A stretch of 64,000 nt of DNA from positions 9,077,544 to 9,141,543 of the forward strand of contig CAKAKS010000039.1 of assembly GCA_916700875.1 (NCBI GenBank), given 5' to 3'. The notes under the pieces are model-generated. The model was not told the DNA's origin, searched no databases, and saw only the letters and a program-made list of their open reading frames with translations. Shown here in pieces: positions 24,496 to 37,800 of the stretch. The first letter of the stretch is position 1. The number at the start of each line of letters is the position of its first letter. Origin of the DNA: Sebastes aleutianus (lineage: Eukaryota > Chordata > Actinopteri > Perciformes > Sebastidae). The translations under genes and the position numbers were made by a program.

Positions 24496-24570
24496 AAATG
24501 TCTGGCTTTGGCGACAACCAGTGGTAATACCAAAAATGATATGAGTCAACAATAACCCCAAAAGTGAACT

Positions 24571-25348
24571 TTAAAGGGACTCTCTGTAAGAGTCATAAAT
24601 TGTTTGTTAACAGTGACACCTGTGGCCGTTAAGTCGACGACAGTCAGCGTCCTGTTGCTCGCACTACGTAGACGTGAGAGAGCATCGGTCAAAACAGTGA
24701 GGTGACACACAAGACATGATTGACAGGCATCATGTTGATTATCGTTAGCAACATTAGCAGCTAAAAGCACAATATCACTCTATATTTCACATGCTTGGCA
24801 GTAATGTTAGCTGACCAAACGAAGGTCCCTCCATGGAATCGATGTTGATCCTAGTGTTCACTTTTCCTGCTTCAGCCTCCAGACCGCGGTTAGAAGACAC
24901 AGGGGAGACACCGTAGTTTTGGTCTCCTGGGTTGGAGTCGATAACGCTACTCGCTCCGGTGTTAACCCCCGTCACTTCATTCATCCGCAGGGTAACAAGA
25001 CACATTTCTGCACAAACTGCAACTTCCACTGAACATTCACTTGATATTCTCAAAGTTTTTTTTTTTTGTGCTTCCGTGGAGTTTGTGGTGGGGGCTGGTC
25101 GTTTGTTGGCGTTAGCGGACTCCATTTCTAAAGGCACTCGCGAGCGCGTATGACGTCACATCCCCTGGATTTTCCCAGCAAAATGGGCCCCTTTAATGAA
25201 TTCTTCACATTAACAGTCTACAGGCTGATAGAGGAAACCCAGAAAGTCGCGGAAGGTCTCAGTTTTTAGGTTAGGTTACAACCTGTTCACACATTGGTAA
25301 TAAAAAGAGATTTTATACGTGTAAAAAGTTCCATACAGTCCCTTTAAA
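24571..25348. mobile_element. Non-autonomous DNA element with AAAGGGACT ends (long copy)
   Basis: Terminal inverted repeats TTAAAGGGACTCTCTGTAAG and ACAGTCCCTTTAAA. It shares GTTAAGTCGACGACAGTCAGCG and TTGATTATCGTTAGCAACATT with the copy at 15841-16250, but carries extra internal sequence. A 116-codon open frame on the minus strand lies in this interior and resembles no protein I know. Confidence 0.75.
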
Positions 25349-25560
25349 GTGGAGCTGCAACTAACAATTATTTTCAATCTAATAAGGCTAATATTTTCTC
25401 AATTAATAATTCCGTCTAAAAAAAAAAAAGAAGTGAGAAAGTAGTGAAAGATCTGTCACAAGGCAACGCCATCAATATTTTTTCTTTTGTATGATGAATA
25501 GTTCAAAACCCCCAAATATTCAGTTCAGAATAATAAAAAAGTTATTTTCATTACTGCAGC

Positions 25561-25995
25561 GTAAAGGCCTTTACACGCGGCAGCGTTTTTTTCCGTGCGA
25601 TTAATTTGCACGTCAATATATTTTTTCGAACTGTTTTTGTCATGAGTACTTTCACACTGAACGCGAATATAACGTGGCGAAAAAATCGTAACAAGGTACA
25701 TTTTTCTGAGCTGTCGCACCGTGAATAAAGGCATCAACCAATCGCGTTGTGCAGAACGGATTGAGTTGCGCTTTTATTTTTGCACAGAGGCTCCGTAGTC
25801 CGAACAAAGACGGTAAACTTTATTACTTCTTTCAACCGTGGCAAAAACAGCGCATACCAGATCTTCTCCTTCCGTTCTTACCTTTCACAATAAAAGCCCT
25901 AGACATACTGTATAATATTCGCAGGCGAGTATTTCGCATTTTCGTGTCATTTATTCGTCACGCCCCCCCCCCCGGTGTGTAAAGGCCTTTACACT
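25561..25995. mobile_element. Inverted-repeat element with GTAAAGGCCTTTACAC ends
   Basis: Both ends read GTAAAGGCCTTTACAC or its equivalent (25561-25576 and 25979-25994). This terminus is itself palindromic. About 430 bp long, no transposase, with a run of C near 25963-25973. Confidence 0.75.
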
Positions 25996-28900
25996 GATAC
26001 CTATATCACCAGGAGGTTTACTACAAAACAAAAAAAAATACAAAACAATTTTCTGAATATATTCCACCAATTTCTGAAAGAAAAAAAGACGATTGGACTT
26101 AATAACAATTTAAATCCGTTGTTTTACAGTATTAGCAGATAAACATGTTTAAACCTCATTAATTTACATTAGTGTCTTCAGGGATTTGTAAAAACTTCAT
26201 TATATGACTCTGTATGTACTTAGCAGCTAAATACAGGCAGTTAATATTATAGTATGTTGTTTTTTTATGTGGTGGTAACAGACTGTTTGTATTCTATATG
26301 AATGTTCGCGAACATTTAACCTCAGCGTAGCTTTTTTTTTGTCTTAGCTAAAAGCTAAAATTAGCAACACAGATACAACCTGTAATACTGAAGTTTTGTC
26401 TAATCATTGTTAATTCAGCTTATGCTTTAGCTTTCTTTCACAATCAATAAGCTAATATGCAAAAAAAGAAAAAAAAAAAAAAAACAGAAGCCTGAAATAC
26501 TGACTTTTCGTCCAATTTGTTTCAACTTTAGCTTTTTCTCCTAGATTGAATTTAATCGGCTAAAGCTAAACAATTAAAAACACAATAACGTGAAATGTTT
26601 TTTAATCGGTTCAGTTGTCTTTTAGGTTTAACTTTCTTTCATAGCCAATAAGCTAAGAGGATAAAAAGAGCTAAGTATTGACTTTTTAAAAGAATCTGTT
26701 TAGCTCCAGTTTAAAGTGGCAATAAACATTTTTTTTTTCTTTAACTTATCACTATGCTGCTGATTGCACAACGTATTGGCTATAAGATAATGACACCATC
26801 AGCGTTTAGATTGGTTCCCTACTCTACTGTACAATCTCCTGGGAAAATTAAGGCTTGATTTACGGCACAAAGGAAGTGCATCAACCATTGCGCAACCAAA
26901 ACAGGAAGAGGATATCGCTTTTCACCGGTAGCTATCCCCAGTTAGAAAAGAGTATCAATAGTTGTGTTTCCATTCAATTGTCAAGCAAATTTTAAGCAAA
27001 CTATTGAAATATCCCCAAAAAGAAATGCGAATTAGGCGCGTTTCCATCAAGTGATTTGGCGCAAATAAACTCGGCTACAGTGCAGTTTGGTCAGAAGTTG
27101 GCGCTATGGGCTACGCATGGCTTTAATCTTCCAGTAAACAGTAAAGTTTAAAGCTGTCTGGAGACGGTTACGTTATGGGAATAGCCCAGAAGACACTGAT
27201 AGCGAAAACAGCTGATCAGTCATGTGAGTTAAATGTTAAGAATTTATTTTGCAAAGGCGTTTCCATAATCCAGGGAGTTTCCAACATGAGAAAATTGTAT
27301 CAAATCTTGCCATGCTTTTCTAATGTGAAAATATATGTGAATGGAAATGCGGCTAATGTAAGTTCTTTGCGGTTACTAGCCCCAGTAGCGGAAATAGCGG
27401 ATGACGGAACAACCGAAGTAACTTTGGAAAACAAAATGCAGTGCCGGGCAGTGTTGCAAACTGTTTTTCCAATGAAGAAGCTAGCACTAGCGCCAAAAGT
27501 CGGCAGATGACGTCATACGCTCATTTGCAAATTGATGGCGTCATCGTGCATTCATTTGTTAGTTGGGAGAGACTCCGTGCTCGTTGGCAGAAGAGCCGTG
27601 GACTGTGATTTACTCTGAGCAGCATTGGGAATGAATTACAATACAATATATTTGAATATAGTTCTTGCTTTTCTCACTAGTAGTAGGCTCTGAGGAAAAT
27701 GTAAAGCGATCCGGTGCAACAACAGCGGCGTCAACAATAACACCACTTGGAAACGCTAGAAGGGGAAAAGTTGAAAACTTGTCTATTGCCATTTTAAGTC
27801 TTTTTTCTAACCCTAGCTAATCGGCTAAAGCTAAACAAGTTAAAACAACACAATGAAATTTTTTCATTTCAGTTTAGCTTCTCTTTTTTTTTTACTTTGC
27901 ATGGAGCCTAAATGGATAATTGTTGCTCTCAAATTGCTATCAATCGGATCAAAATGATATTAAACTTTTAGTTTTTAATTGAACCAAGATAAGTAGATGA
28001 CATCCGAACATTCATAAACATGTATGTTAGTTGTTTTTTTTCTCCGCACCTGTCAGGCGTTTTAAGTCTGACACTAAATGAGGGAACAACTCTTTTTTGC
28101 AGCCTGATAAAGTGTTTGTTAGCCAGCTTAAATTGCAGCTATGTACCTTTTTAAGTAGTGTGTCTGTTCCTGGCGATCACCACCGGTGTGTATTAACTGT
28201 CAGTCTGAAGGCTGTTACACCAGCATTTAATACTTTTATGTCACGTCAAATTCACTCCATTTCAATGAAAACTAATTTGACCAAAAAACAAACTATCCAA
28301 AGAGTAAAGGGAGTAAAGGTAAAATTACTGTTGATGATTGTTTCTAAATTTCACACGTAACGTCCAGCATTAATGAAAGCGGTTTGTTTTCTCCTCGAGT
28401 CAGTAACGTATATCAATGTTTGTTCAAATACGCAGTTTTGATAAATCTTTCTAACTGGTGTGATCGGGCCTCACGAAGCTCTTTCGTTGCCAAATAGTTT
28501 GTCTTTTGTAGTTTTTAATTCTTGCAATATTGATGCCAGTTGTTAACGCCATGTTGCCTCATTCAGACTTTTTGTTTTACACGCGTCCTGACTCTCTTTC
28601 GCTTCAACTCCTAATCTTCCTCGGTTTGTTTTGTGGTTTTTCTCAGGTTTCGTTTCCGCCTCGTTTACGTCAACGCTGTGCACTTTTTTTTCTGTTGGCC
28701 TGTTGTGTCTTTGGGATTTAATGTTTTTTATAAAATGGTGTCATTGTACAAATAGGTGTAATTTTTTAAATGAAATGATTTCTGTTGTTAAAATGTGATG
28801 TACATTTTTTTTAATTTAAGTAAATCAATCAAACGTCAAACACTGACAATCTCCTGTTGTTTCTGTGCAGAGCCTGCTTCAGCCTGTTGTATGGCTGTAT

Positions 28901-30283
28901 GGCATACAATACTATAACAGTTCTTTGTGACTTTTCTGTGTCATATTATACAATAACATTTCTTTGACTTTCTTTGGAAACTTTATAGACATTTTTATTT
29001 TTTTATGGTATACTATAACTTTTTTTTAATTTATTTTTTTATATTTTTTGGGGACATTTTTATATATTTTGGACTTTTATGACATTTGTTGTGACATACT
29101 ATACTATGACATTTTTCTGACTCTTCTGAACATTTATAAACCTTTTATTATAAATGTTCATGGTAAACTATACAATGACTTTTATGATTTATTTATTTTA
29201 CATTCTTTACTTTTTTATAACTTTCCTAAGAAGTTTTTTTTTTTTACTTTTTATGGCATACTGTACTATGTTTTTGACATTTTTTGTGACATACTATTGT
29301 ATGACATTTTTTAGAGATTTTTTGTGACATATTATATGACTACATTTTTATGACATACTATACTTAAACTTTTTCATTACCGTTTTATAAGACACTATAC
29401 TATGACATTTCTTTTTAGCCTACTATAGTATGACATGAATGTCAAAAACTAACAGTCTCCGGTTGTTGCTTCAGCCTGTTGGTGTCAGTAGAGAATAATC
29501 TGCAGGTTGAATTCTTCCTCTGGTTTCAGTAGGAAAGTTTCTCTTTTTGATGATTAAATAAGGAGACTAAATTAACCACGTATTCACTATAAGCAGTAAA
29601 TTAATATTTACTTTAATTAATGTCAAATATTAGTTAAAGCATACACGATTACAAACATATTTGTTTGTTTTTTTAGCTGACTCATAAATGTTTGAAGAAA
29701 TTATAAGACACCTTATTCCGCAGTTTAAAGTTTTATTATTATTATTATACAATATGTTAATTTTGTTTTGAGCCAAACATCGAAAGACTTTTATTCATCA
29801 TTCATTCAATCATTTCATTTTATATCAGCTCTCTGCTCCAAGTTCAACATGAGGGTTAATTCTTTCAGTTCATCTGCTGACATGTTTCTGATCACGGATG
29901 TGTCATTTAATGGAAGTTCAGTTTGTTTCTGTCATAATGTTTTACAACCTTCAGTATCAGCAGGGAGGGTTTTATTATCACAGACTGTAACAGACATGTT
30001 TCTGTTTTTATCACCTGCTGTCTCTCTCTCAGTGCATTTCTAGTTTTAAAAGACATGTATTCATCTGTCAGCACTGAACAACCAACATAACCAGTAAATA
30101 ATCAACTCAAAATACCAGTAACTCGAGTGCAAAACAGAAGTGTTGCAAAACTTTAACTACAGGGAGAGCTGATTCCTCCTTCAATTATATCTTCAATAAT
30201 TAATTATAAATGTATGTATGCACGCCTTAACACACAAGTAAGCAAGTTTAAAATACATGACTGATTTTAGTGAGCATAAATCA
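25996..30283. other. Gene-free AT-rich interval
   Basis: No exon with splice sites or family similarity was found on either strand. It holds low-complexity A/T, recurring GCTAAAGCTAAACAA motifs (about 26340-27850), a probable old element with GTTTCCAT motifs at about 26975-27590, and the TGACATACTATA minisatellite at 28905-29440. Confidence 0.6.
28905..29440. repeat. Degenerate minisatellite with TATGACATTTTT / GACATACTATAC units
   Basis: Repeated GACATACTATACTATGACA-like units of about 20-30 bp, diverged from each other. The same unit appears at 32535-32690 inside cdhr5. Confidence 0.75.
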
Positions 30284-30291
30284 ATAAATAT

Positions 30292-30572
30292 TAGGGCTGT
30301 CAATCGATTCAAATATTTAATTGCGGATTGTTCACAGTTAATCATGATTAATTGCAAATTAATCGCACATTTTTTATCTGTTTAAATGTACCTTAAAGGG
30401 AGATTTGTCAAGTATTTAATACTCTTATCAACATGGGAGTGGACAAATATGCTGTTTTATGCAAATATATGTATATATTTATTATTAATTATTATTAATT
30501 TGCGTTAATGCGTTAAATACATTTGTTGCTTTAAAACAAATTTGCGTTAACGTGTTAACTTTGACAGCCGTA
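30292..30572 (+). mobile_element. hAT-like MITE (family A), internally deleted, both ends present
   Basis: Starts TAGGGCTGTCAATCG and ends TTGACAGCCGTA. The 8-bp target duplication is ATAAATAT (30284-30291) and ATAAATAC (30573-30580), with one mismatch. Confidence 0.8.
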
Positions 30573-30776
30573 ATAAATACACTTGTTTAGTTCAAAAATC
30601 TTCCACGGACCAAAACTGCAATACTAGCAAGGACCACTAGGGGTCCACAGAAACGTTGGTGTCCATTCCTGTATTTCTACTACACTGATCTCAACAACCT
30701 CAAACTCTTTATACATGAACATAGTATCTTTAATCAAGTTACATTACATTAATTATAACACATGAAGCATTTACAT

Positions 30777-31094
30777 TAGGGATGTCCATAATTAACCGTT
30801 AAACAACATTTAGCATTTTAACCGATTAACGCTATCGGTTAAAACGGTTAAAAGAAATGTTAATAATGAACTCAAAAGCTGAGCGGCTCAGAGGAGCGGC
30901 TCGTCTCTTTAAGGAGAAAAGCCGGTCCATTTTAACAGCCCACCTTAAGAGGCGGAGCTGAATATAGATATCAACGAATATCTGTTGTGCTCCTGCAGCT
31001 GGTAGGAGGCACAAATCTTGTCGGTTAACGGTTAATAATCGGTTAACGAAGGTCGGTTATCGATTAAGAAAATGTTTCAAAATGAGCATCCCTA
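30777..31094. mobile_element. hAT-like MITE (family B) with perfect target duplication
   Basis: Ends are TAGGGATGTCC and AGCATCCCTA. The flanking 8-bp duplication ATTTACAT (30769-30776 and 31095-31102) is perfect, implying a fairly recent insertion. The interior is rich in CGGTTAAC/GTTAACGG motifs. About 318 bp, non-coding. Confidence 0.85.
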
Positions 31095-31299
31095 ATTTAC
31101 ATCAAGAATAAAAGCTTTAAAAGGTTCAATTAACTTCACACACAGGGCGAAGCTAATGAATTAGATTCATTATTACTTGACATTTTTTTTTTTAAATCTT
31201 TCCATGAGGTGTGTTCAGTGCTGGTTCTGTGCCACTGGGCCTCTGCAATGGACTGATAAGGCAGAGTGTTACAAGACTGCTGATGCATTGCCATTAGAT

Positions 31300-31349
31300 T
31301 TTATTAGGGGTGGTTCCCGCTATGTACTCGTCCTACCCTTTGACGCCTT
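31300..31349 (-). other. cdhr5: cdhr5 3' UTR with candidate AATAAA
   Basis: On the minus strand an AATAAA signal at 31305-31300 lies 45 bases after the stop codon. A very short 3' UTR is possible but unproven. Confidence 0.35.
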
Positions 31350-31895
31350 TCACAGATCAACGGTCAACACTTCGTCACCCTCTGAGTCCTCAGCTGGATC
31401 CTCCATTTTCACCCCGAGTCCACTGTCCAGATCTGCATCATTAAAGACGACCTTCTGGGTTTTTATCCGCGGGTTGTCGTCTTCGTCATCCTCTCTGCCG
31501 CTGGATGACGGTTCCTCGTCTTCCTCCTCGCTGTCGTCCTCTCTGCTGTCTGGGATAATGACCACCTCCTCCTTTGCGTCGGGGTCGATGTCCTCCTTAA
31601 ACCAGACTGACTTGTACCCCTCGTCCATTCGTCTCTCCTTGGTCAGGATGGGTTTCACCTCCTTCTCGTTGTCGGCCTTGTCTGACCCCGCCAAGCTGGT
31701 GTCGTCATGCAGGAGGGCATGCAGCGGCCCCAAAGACTGGGCGATGGCCTTATTGAGCGGCAAGTCCCCTGCCGCTCTGCCAGCCATTACGCTTCCCCCC
31801 ACTGGACCGCCGGAGACAGTGCTGCCTCCATCGTCATCGTTTTGAAAGGCCTCATTGGTGTACTGGATGCCCTCCTTCTGACCGCCTTGAGCCAG
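31350..31895 (-). other. cdhr5: cdhr5 last exon: acidic cytoplasmic tail
   Basis: The acceptor TTCCACAG precedes 31895. The exon codes 181 residues, with a Gly-rich start, a DEGYKSVWFKEDIDPDAKEE stretch, and a run of Asp/Glu (EDDSEEEDEE). The tail stays highly acidic up to the TGA at 31352-31350. The plus-strand open frame over the same bases is its shadow. Confidence 0.85.
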
Positions 31896-34800
31896 CTGTG
31901 GAAGGACAACACATTCAGTTATGAGCACAAATGGAAATTGTGTCCTAAAGATGGTCCTAGGAAAGGCTGATGACCAAAAGCAGGACTCATTCTCTGGGAG
32001 CCATGAATAAACCACCACAACTCTAATGGAAATCTGACCGGTAGTTTTAGGGATATCTGTCTCTGAGCCAAAGTGTTGGATGGACGGACAGTTTCTAAAA
32101 AGCTAGATGTGTTAACACGACTGCATGTTTGTCACTTTAGTGAAGTGGTATACAGTAATCTTAAATCAGAGACAGGGATGAGTCTGGATGGTTGGAAAAC
32201 GTTTCTCTACTCAGTGTACTTGCCCTTACTCTGCACTTTAACAACCAATTTTGAACTTACAGAGCTTTGGAACATGCTGGCTTCGTAGATCTTTCTCCAG
32301 TCGGCGTTCCCCTTCCGAATGCAAAAGGCGAGCACCCCGATGACCACCAGACAGATTAACAGCAGGACACCCAGGGTTGCACCGAGCACTGCCATGTCCA
32401 CCAGCCCATAGCCACCTGAAGGTACGATCACTAAAGAAAAAAAAGTCAGTAAATACAGGTGTCACTAAAAACAGCTAACTCTGAAACCAACATGATGGTC
32501 AGTCTTAAACGTGACTACCGTCTAAATACTTGAGTCCTACTATACTATGACATTGTTATGACATACAATTATATGACACATTTTTATGGCTGCTATACTA
32601 TGACATTTTTGGATATATTTTTATGACATACTACACTATAATATATTTGTGACATACTATACTATGACTTTTTAAGTCTTTTTAAGGTAAGGATGTGAGT
32701 GACTTTGACAAGGGCCAAATTGTGATGGCTAGACGACTGGGTCAGAGCATAATAGAAGAGCTATTGTAGCACAAATTGCTGAAAAAGTTAATGCTGGTTC
32801 CGATAGAAAGGTGTCAGAACACACAGTGCATCGCAGTTTGTTGCGTATGGGGCTTCTTAGCCGCAGACCGGTCAGGGTGTCCATGCTGTCCTAATGTTAT
32901 GGCTGATCGGTGTATGTTGGAGCTTTTGTTCTTTTGTAATGTTCATTATCACTAGTTTAGCATTGAGCTGGAGGATGAGTTTCAGGTAATTCTGTTTAAA
33001 CCTGATAGCACTTTTTCAGACCTGACTGCTGTCATTGCACAACAAAGCAGAGCTCTGTGGTTGGTCGCTTTGCATGTTAACAACAAGACTCCTTTTCTTG
33101 TCAAAATAGGCAGCTCTTGAACACATTTTGAACCCTACCATTACAGGAACTCAGAAGTGGACTCTTGTGTCTTCTGGTTTGGTTGCCACTTTTTTTGTTA
33201 ACCATGTGAGAATCGCTCTCACCTTACATGCAGCTTAATTTCCCTCAACGGGAAAATATTTGATACGACTGAAGGTATTGAGAGAAAAATGTGACTACCT
33301 GTGTGAGGGGGAGCTGTGCTGGCTGTGGAGACGCTTCCATCACTGGTCAAACTGGGATTAGTGGTGGAAATGCTGCCTTCACTAGTCAAACTGGGATTAG
33401 TGGTGGAAATGCTGCCTTCACTGGTCATACTGGGATTAGTGGTGGAAATGATGCTTTCAGTGGTCGTGCCAGGGGTGGTAGTAGAGAGGCTGCTGTCAGT
33501 TGACGTAGTGGGGTTAGTGGTGGACACAATATCTTCTGTGGTCTTGCTGTTGGTGGTGGATTCCCCTAAGGGCGTTGTGTCTATACTGCCTGTTGTGCTC
33601 AGAGGCAAACTGGTGGTGGTGAGACCTGGGGGGAGAGCACACTTTGAAGCTTAATGGTTTCACCTCGTGTCCAGGTTTTCTACGAACCTAAAAGGTGCTT
33701 CAGACTGGTTGCAAAGGGAATTTTCACCTTCGTCTATTTGCACAAACTTGACTTGATTTTTTTTTTTATTAGCCACAAACAGCCAATCAACCCAATGGTA
33801 CCAACATGTGTTCTAGCTAGCCAACAGAGTTCCTGTGTTTGTGTTTTGTTTGGTGGAAGCTCAGGCTTTGTTTATCAAACTGTGTAGAAAATGGAAGGAC
33901 TGTCACAGAGAAGAAAGGATATGGCTTGGCTGCATGTATTGAATGAAATAAATGCCGTTTCACCGGAAGTTAGAACTGTAGCAGACATTAAAGGGATATG
34001 GTTAAACTTTAAAGCGATTCTCAAAAAAATAATTGCAGCCCACAATAAAGAAATAAGTGACACATGATGAGGGAAGTACACCTCATCCAACGGCCCTTCA
34101 GCAATCCTATAGCGCCCTATCATGCTCCTTTTCTACCACCAGGGTTTCTGCATATGCATGGTCAGGAGTGCACATTCTCAGGACTGATAAATGACATCCT
34201 CTATGTGGAAACGTCAGCATTCAGCACAAAAACTTTGTATCCAAACGGTTGATAAATGAGGCCCAGTTTTTCTATTTTCTTGTCTTGTCTGCACGTTTAT
34301 GTTCAGGAAGTGGAATCATAAAGCTTCAGTTCTTGAAAGATGTTTAACTCATGCGTCTCCACGTCTGCTTGCAAACTAGCTTTGGGTCACATACGTTTGC
34401 TTCTTTACACGACTGCGGCGCCTCTGAAATTCCCTTTCTGTTCAGTCTGAACCCTAAAAGAGCTTCCAAACCTAAACTAAACTGACGAGAGTACTGCCAA
34501 TCAAACACTGTGTTCCAAAAAAACTGCACTAAGACTGCATGAAAAGGTCTTTGACCACATCGAGGTGAACTCTGTTGTGTTTTTTGGTGACATGAGAGCA
34601 GACCAACCACAGGACTGTGCCACAGTGGATACGTGACACAATTCAAAAGCAGAACTAAACGCAGTAGAAATGAAGAATCGACCTCTTTTTCCCAAGCAAT
34701 TGATGAGACAGACCGAATGAGGCTTCCCAGGTACTAAATTTACACCCTGGTTCCTCTGGTGGAAATGCCGGTAAATTTGCTGAATTCATGAAAAGGTTCC

Positions 34801-37800
34801 TGGAAAAGTACTGTGGTGGAAACGGGCAAATTGTGGACAAAATGTATTAAAAATGAAAGGATCTTTTGGTCTGGAGTGATCAGCAGCTAATTTGAACATT
34901 GCAGTTTGCATGTTACAAAGCTACAAGCTCGTGAATCTAGCACTCATGCATGTATTTGACGGTCATGCACAACATTGAAGCATAACGCTGCATTGAGCCT
35001 GAAGCAGAGCCTGAGCGGTTTTGTTGTCTAATTTTCAACATTTAGTAGAGCCCTCTGAGAAGGATTTCTTCCTACCTGAAGCCACCTCCACGGAGAGCTG
35101 AGCCGTAGCTGATTCTTCGTTAGATTCGTCTGTCGCCACCACCTGGAAGTACGAAGTTTAAGTTAATTACTTAATAGAAAATGACCTATCAATCAGTCAC
35201 TTTAGGTTTTACTAGATTTGTAAACTCACTTGCAGAGAAAATGTGCCCTCTGGGAGATCCTTTGTCATGAATAAATAGCCGCCAACGACGGAGAAATCAC
35301 TGCTCCCATTCACGTAGTAAGTGATGAGGGGATTTATACCCTGTTCAAACAGAAATTAAAAGGTTAGTGCTGCAGATCAAGTAGACCGAAAACTCCCAAA
35401 AGATATCCACAGTCCTCAAACACTCAAAACTGATATGAGGAATATTCAGTTAAACAGTAACCCACCACTTTTAGTTCACAATGAAGTTGCATTAGCCAGC
35501 AGAATTAGCTGAAGTTAAGAGAGTTTGCCAAAAACACTGCACTGTTAATGCAAAGTAGTCTGGTACGTGCTTTTTTAGGGCTGTCAAAACGCAAATTTGT
35601 CTTAACGCCACTAATTTCTTTAACGCATAAACGCAACTTACGATTTTTAGAATGTGGCAGACTCAGTTTTAAAGCTAGAGTGAAGATACTGGCATCATAT
35701 GAAACTAGAAAACCTAAAGAATCGATTGGTACCAACCATGTCATACTAGCTTGTCTAGAAGGATTATGATTTGAGCATATTTTTTATGCTAAATGCAGTA
35801 CCTGTGAGGGTTTCTGGACAATATCTGTCATAGTTTTGTGTTGTTAATTGATTTACAATAATGAATATATACATACATTTGCATAAAGCAGCATATTTGT
35901 CCACTCTCATGTTGATAAGAGTATTAAATATTTGAGAAATAAATAGTGAAATGATAGTTATTTTTGTCCTGATTTAAAATAAATTGATGGTTTTCTTTTC
36001 ACATAACTGTCTCATGGCGTCCTTTCATATGCTTCAGTCTCTCCAGAGCCTTTGTTTGTTTGAGAGGCCGTAACAATGCACAAATTGAAAATGCATATAA
36101 AACAGGTGGGTGGAAACACACTTTGATTCACTAGAAGTGCACAGTATTAGTGTTGGAATCAGTGTTTTACCCCAGTGGCAGCGTAGTCATCATCCGTGGC
36201 AAGGATCTGCAGCGGCTCATCCTTGTTCTTCGGGTCCATCGCCATCATGCCCACTGCGGTGATGACGCCTTCGTACTGAGGCTTCTGAAACTGTGGACGG
36301 TGGAGACTCTTCACCTGAACACTGACTGTGACGGTGGTGGTGGCAAACTGATAACTGTTTATCTCCTGAGCAGCCTGGGAGAGAAAAACAGCAGGACGTT
36401 AACCAGGATTTTAGAATTACAACAGTACAACTCCACCCAACCAATTCTGACTACCCACCAACCAAACTCAGCAAATCTTTCAATAAATAACAAATTCTAG
36501 GCGTCGAGGTTAAATTTAGTTTTTTGTTTGAAGACAGCGTCATTTGAACGTTTTGTCTTTACCAGAACTGTCAGACTGATCGTCCCGAGCACATCGGCCG
36601 GCTTCAGCATTGTGATGTTCCCCGTGTTCGCGTTGATCTCAAACAGACCGTCAGCATTTCCTAAAACACAGACAGACTGAGCTGATTCGAGCTGCCAATC
36701 ATCATCAACTTATATCTGTGAATGTAGACGCCAGGCTGAAGAACAAACCGCTGTTACTTACCGTTCAGGAACGAGTACGTCATTTTCTCATCTATCCCTG
36801 AGTCTCCGTCAATGGCGTGCAGCGGTCCTGGTTCCAGAGGTAACACTCCGATCTGCAGAGGAGAAAACACTCTGATATAGTATAGGCAGTATATTTGTGG
36901 CATCATTGGGCAAAAACTCCATAATAACCTTTCAGCATATTGTGATTCAAGTGTTCTGAGAGATAACTAGACTTCTGCACCTCCTCATGGCTAAGTTTTC
37001 AGGCTTTAAAAAATCTACTATCTACTTTGGCCAATCACAGGTCATTTCAGAGAGAGAGAGCGTTCCTATTGGCTGTGCTCCGGCTGGTGGGCGGTGCTTG
37101 GTATTTCCCCAACTGATCTCAACATAGCTGCCGGGTCACGAACTTTCTCATTTTACAGCTAAACAGTATACTACAGAAGTTTCTGGAAACATTTGAGGTG
37201 AGAAATAGGCATTAACGTAACATAATATTGATTCATATTTGATCAGCGCTGCCTAGTTTGACCGTTTGGTCGGAGTTCGCGAGTGATTGACAGCCGGCTC
37301 TCATAGATAGCAGATGGACGGCAGACCTCAGATCAGCTCTGACTGCTTGTTTTCCTCTGGTCTATGAAATCTTGCAGATGCCGTTAGGAGCATCGGAGGA
37401 CACAGAGGAACATGATTTTTTTTCAGGTTACCTGTTTCATGCACTACTGTCAGGATATAGTGACTGTTTTATAAAAATAACTTTTTTTAATCATATTTGC
37501 TCCAATCTCGCCTACTTCAGCTTTAACTCTCTGAAACCCTCAATAGACCCGTTTTTTTTTTTTTTAGGGAGGTACAGGGGGTCTTTAGGGGAAGATAGCA
37601 GGTCAGCAGTAGATGTCACAAAGAAGTGGTGTACATCATCTGAAAGCTGGAAACCTGAAGATTAATTTGAGATGCAGCTCAGCACGTCAATTAGTCAATT
37701 AGTCAAGTTGTTTGACTAATTTTTTACACAGATTTAGTGATAAATGTAAAAACATTTTACCACTCGAGAACTGATAACAATGATCAATAATCACTGCAAA

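Noticed and set aside
24787..25137. 116-codon minus frame
   Set aside because: It lies wholly inside an inverted-repeat element and resembles no protein. It could be a captured fragment, but nothing supports a gene.
27175..27510. 111-codon plus frame
   Set aside because: It lies in repeat-like DNA without splice partners or family resemblance.
31177..31845. 222-codon plus-strand frame rich in Ser
   Set aside because: It is the antisense shadow of the acidic cdhr5 tail exon, whose minus frame has splice-site, phase and family support.
33291..33654. Plus-strand repetitive frames (GISGGNAAFT and LGLVVEMLPSLV repeats)
   Set aside because: Antisense of the cdhr5 39-bp mucin repeats; no start, splice or family signal.
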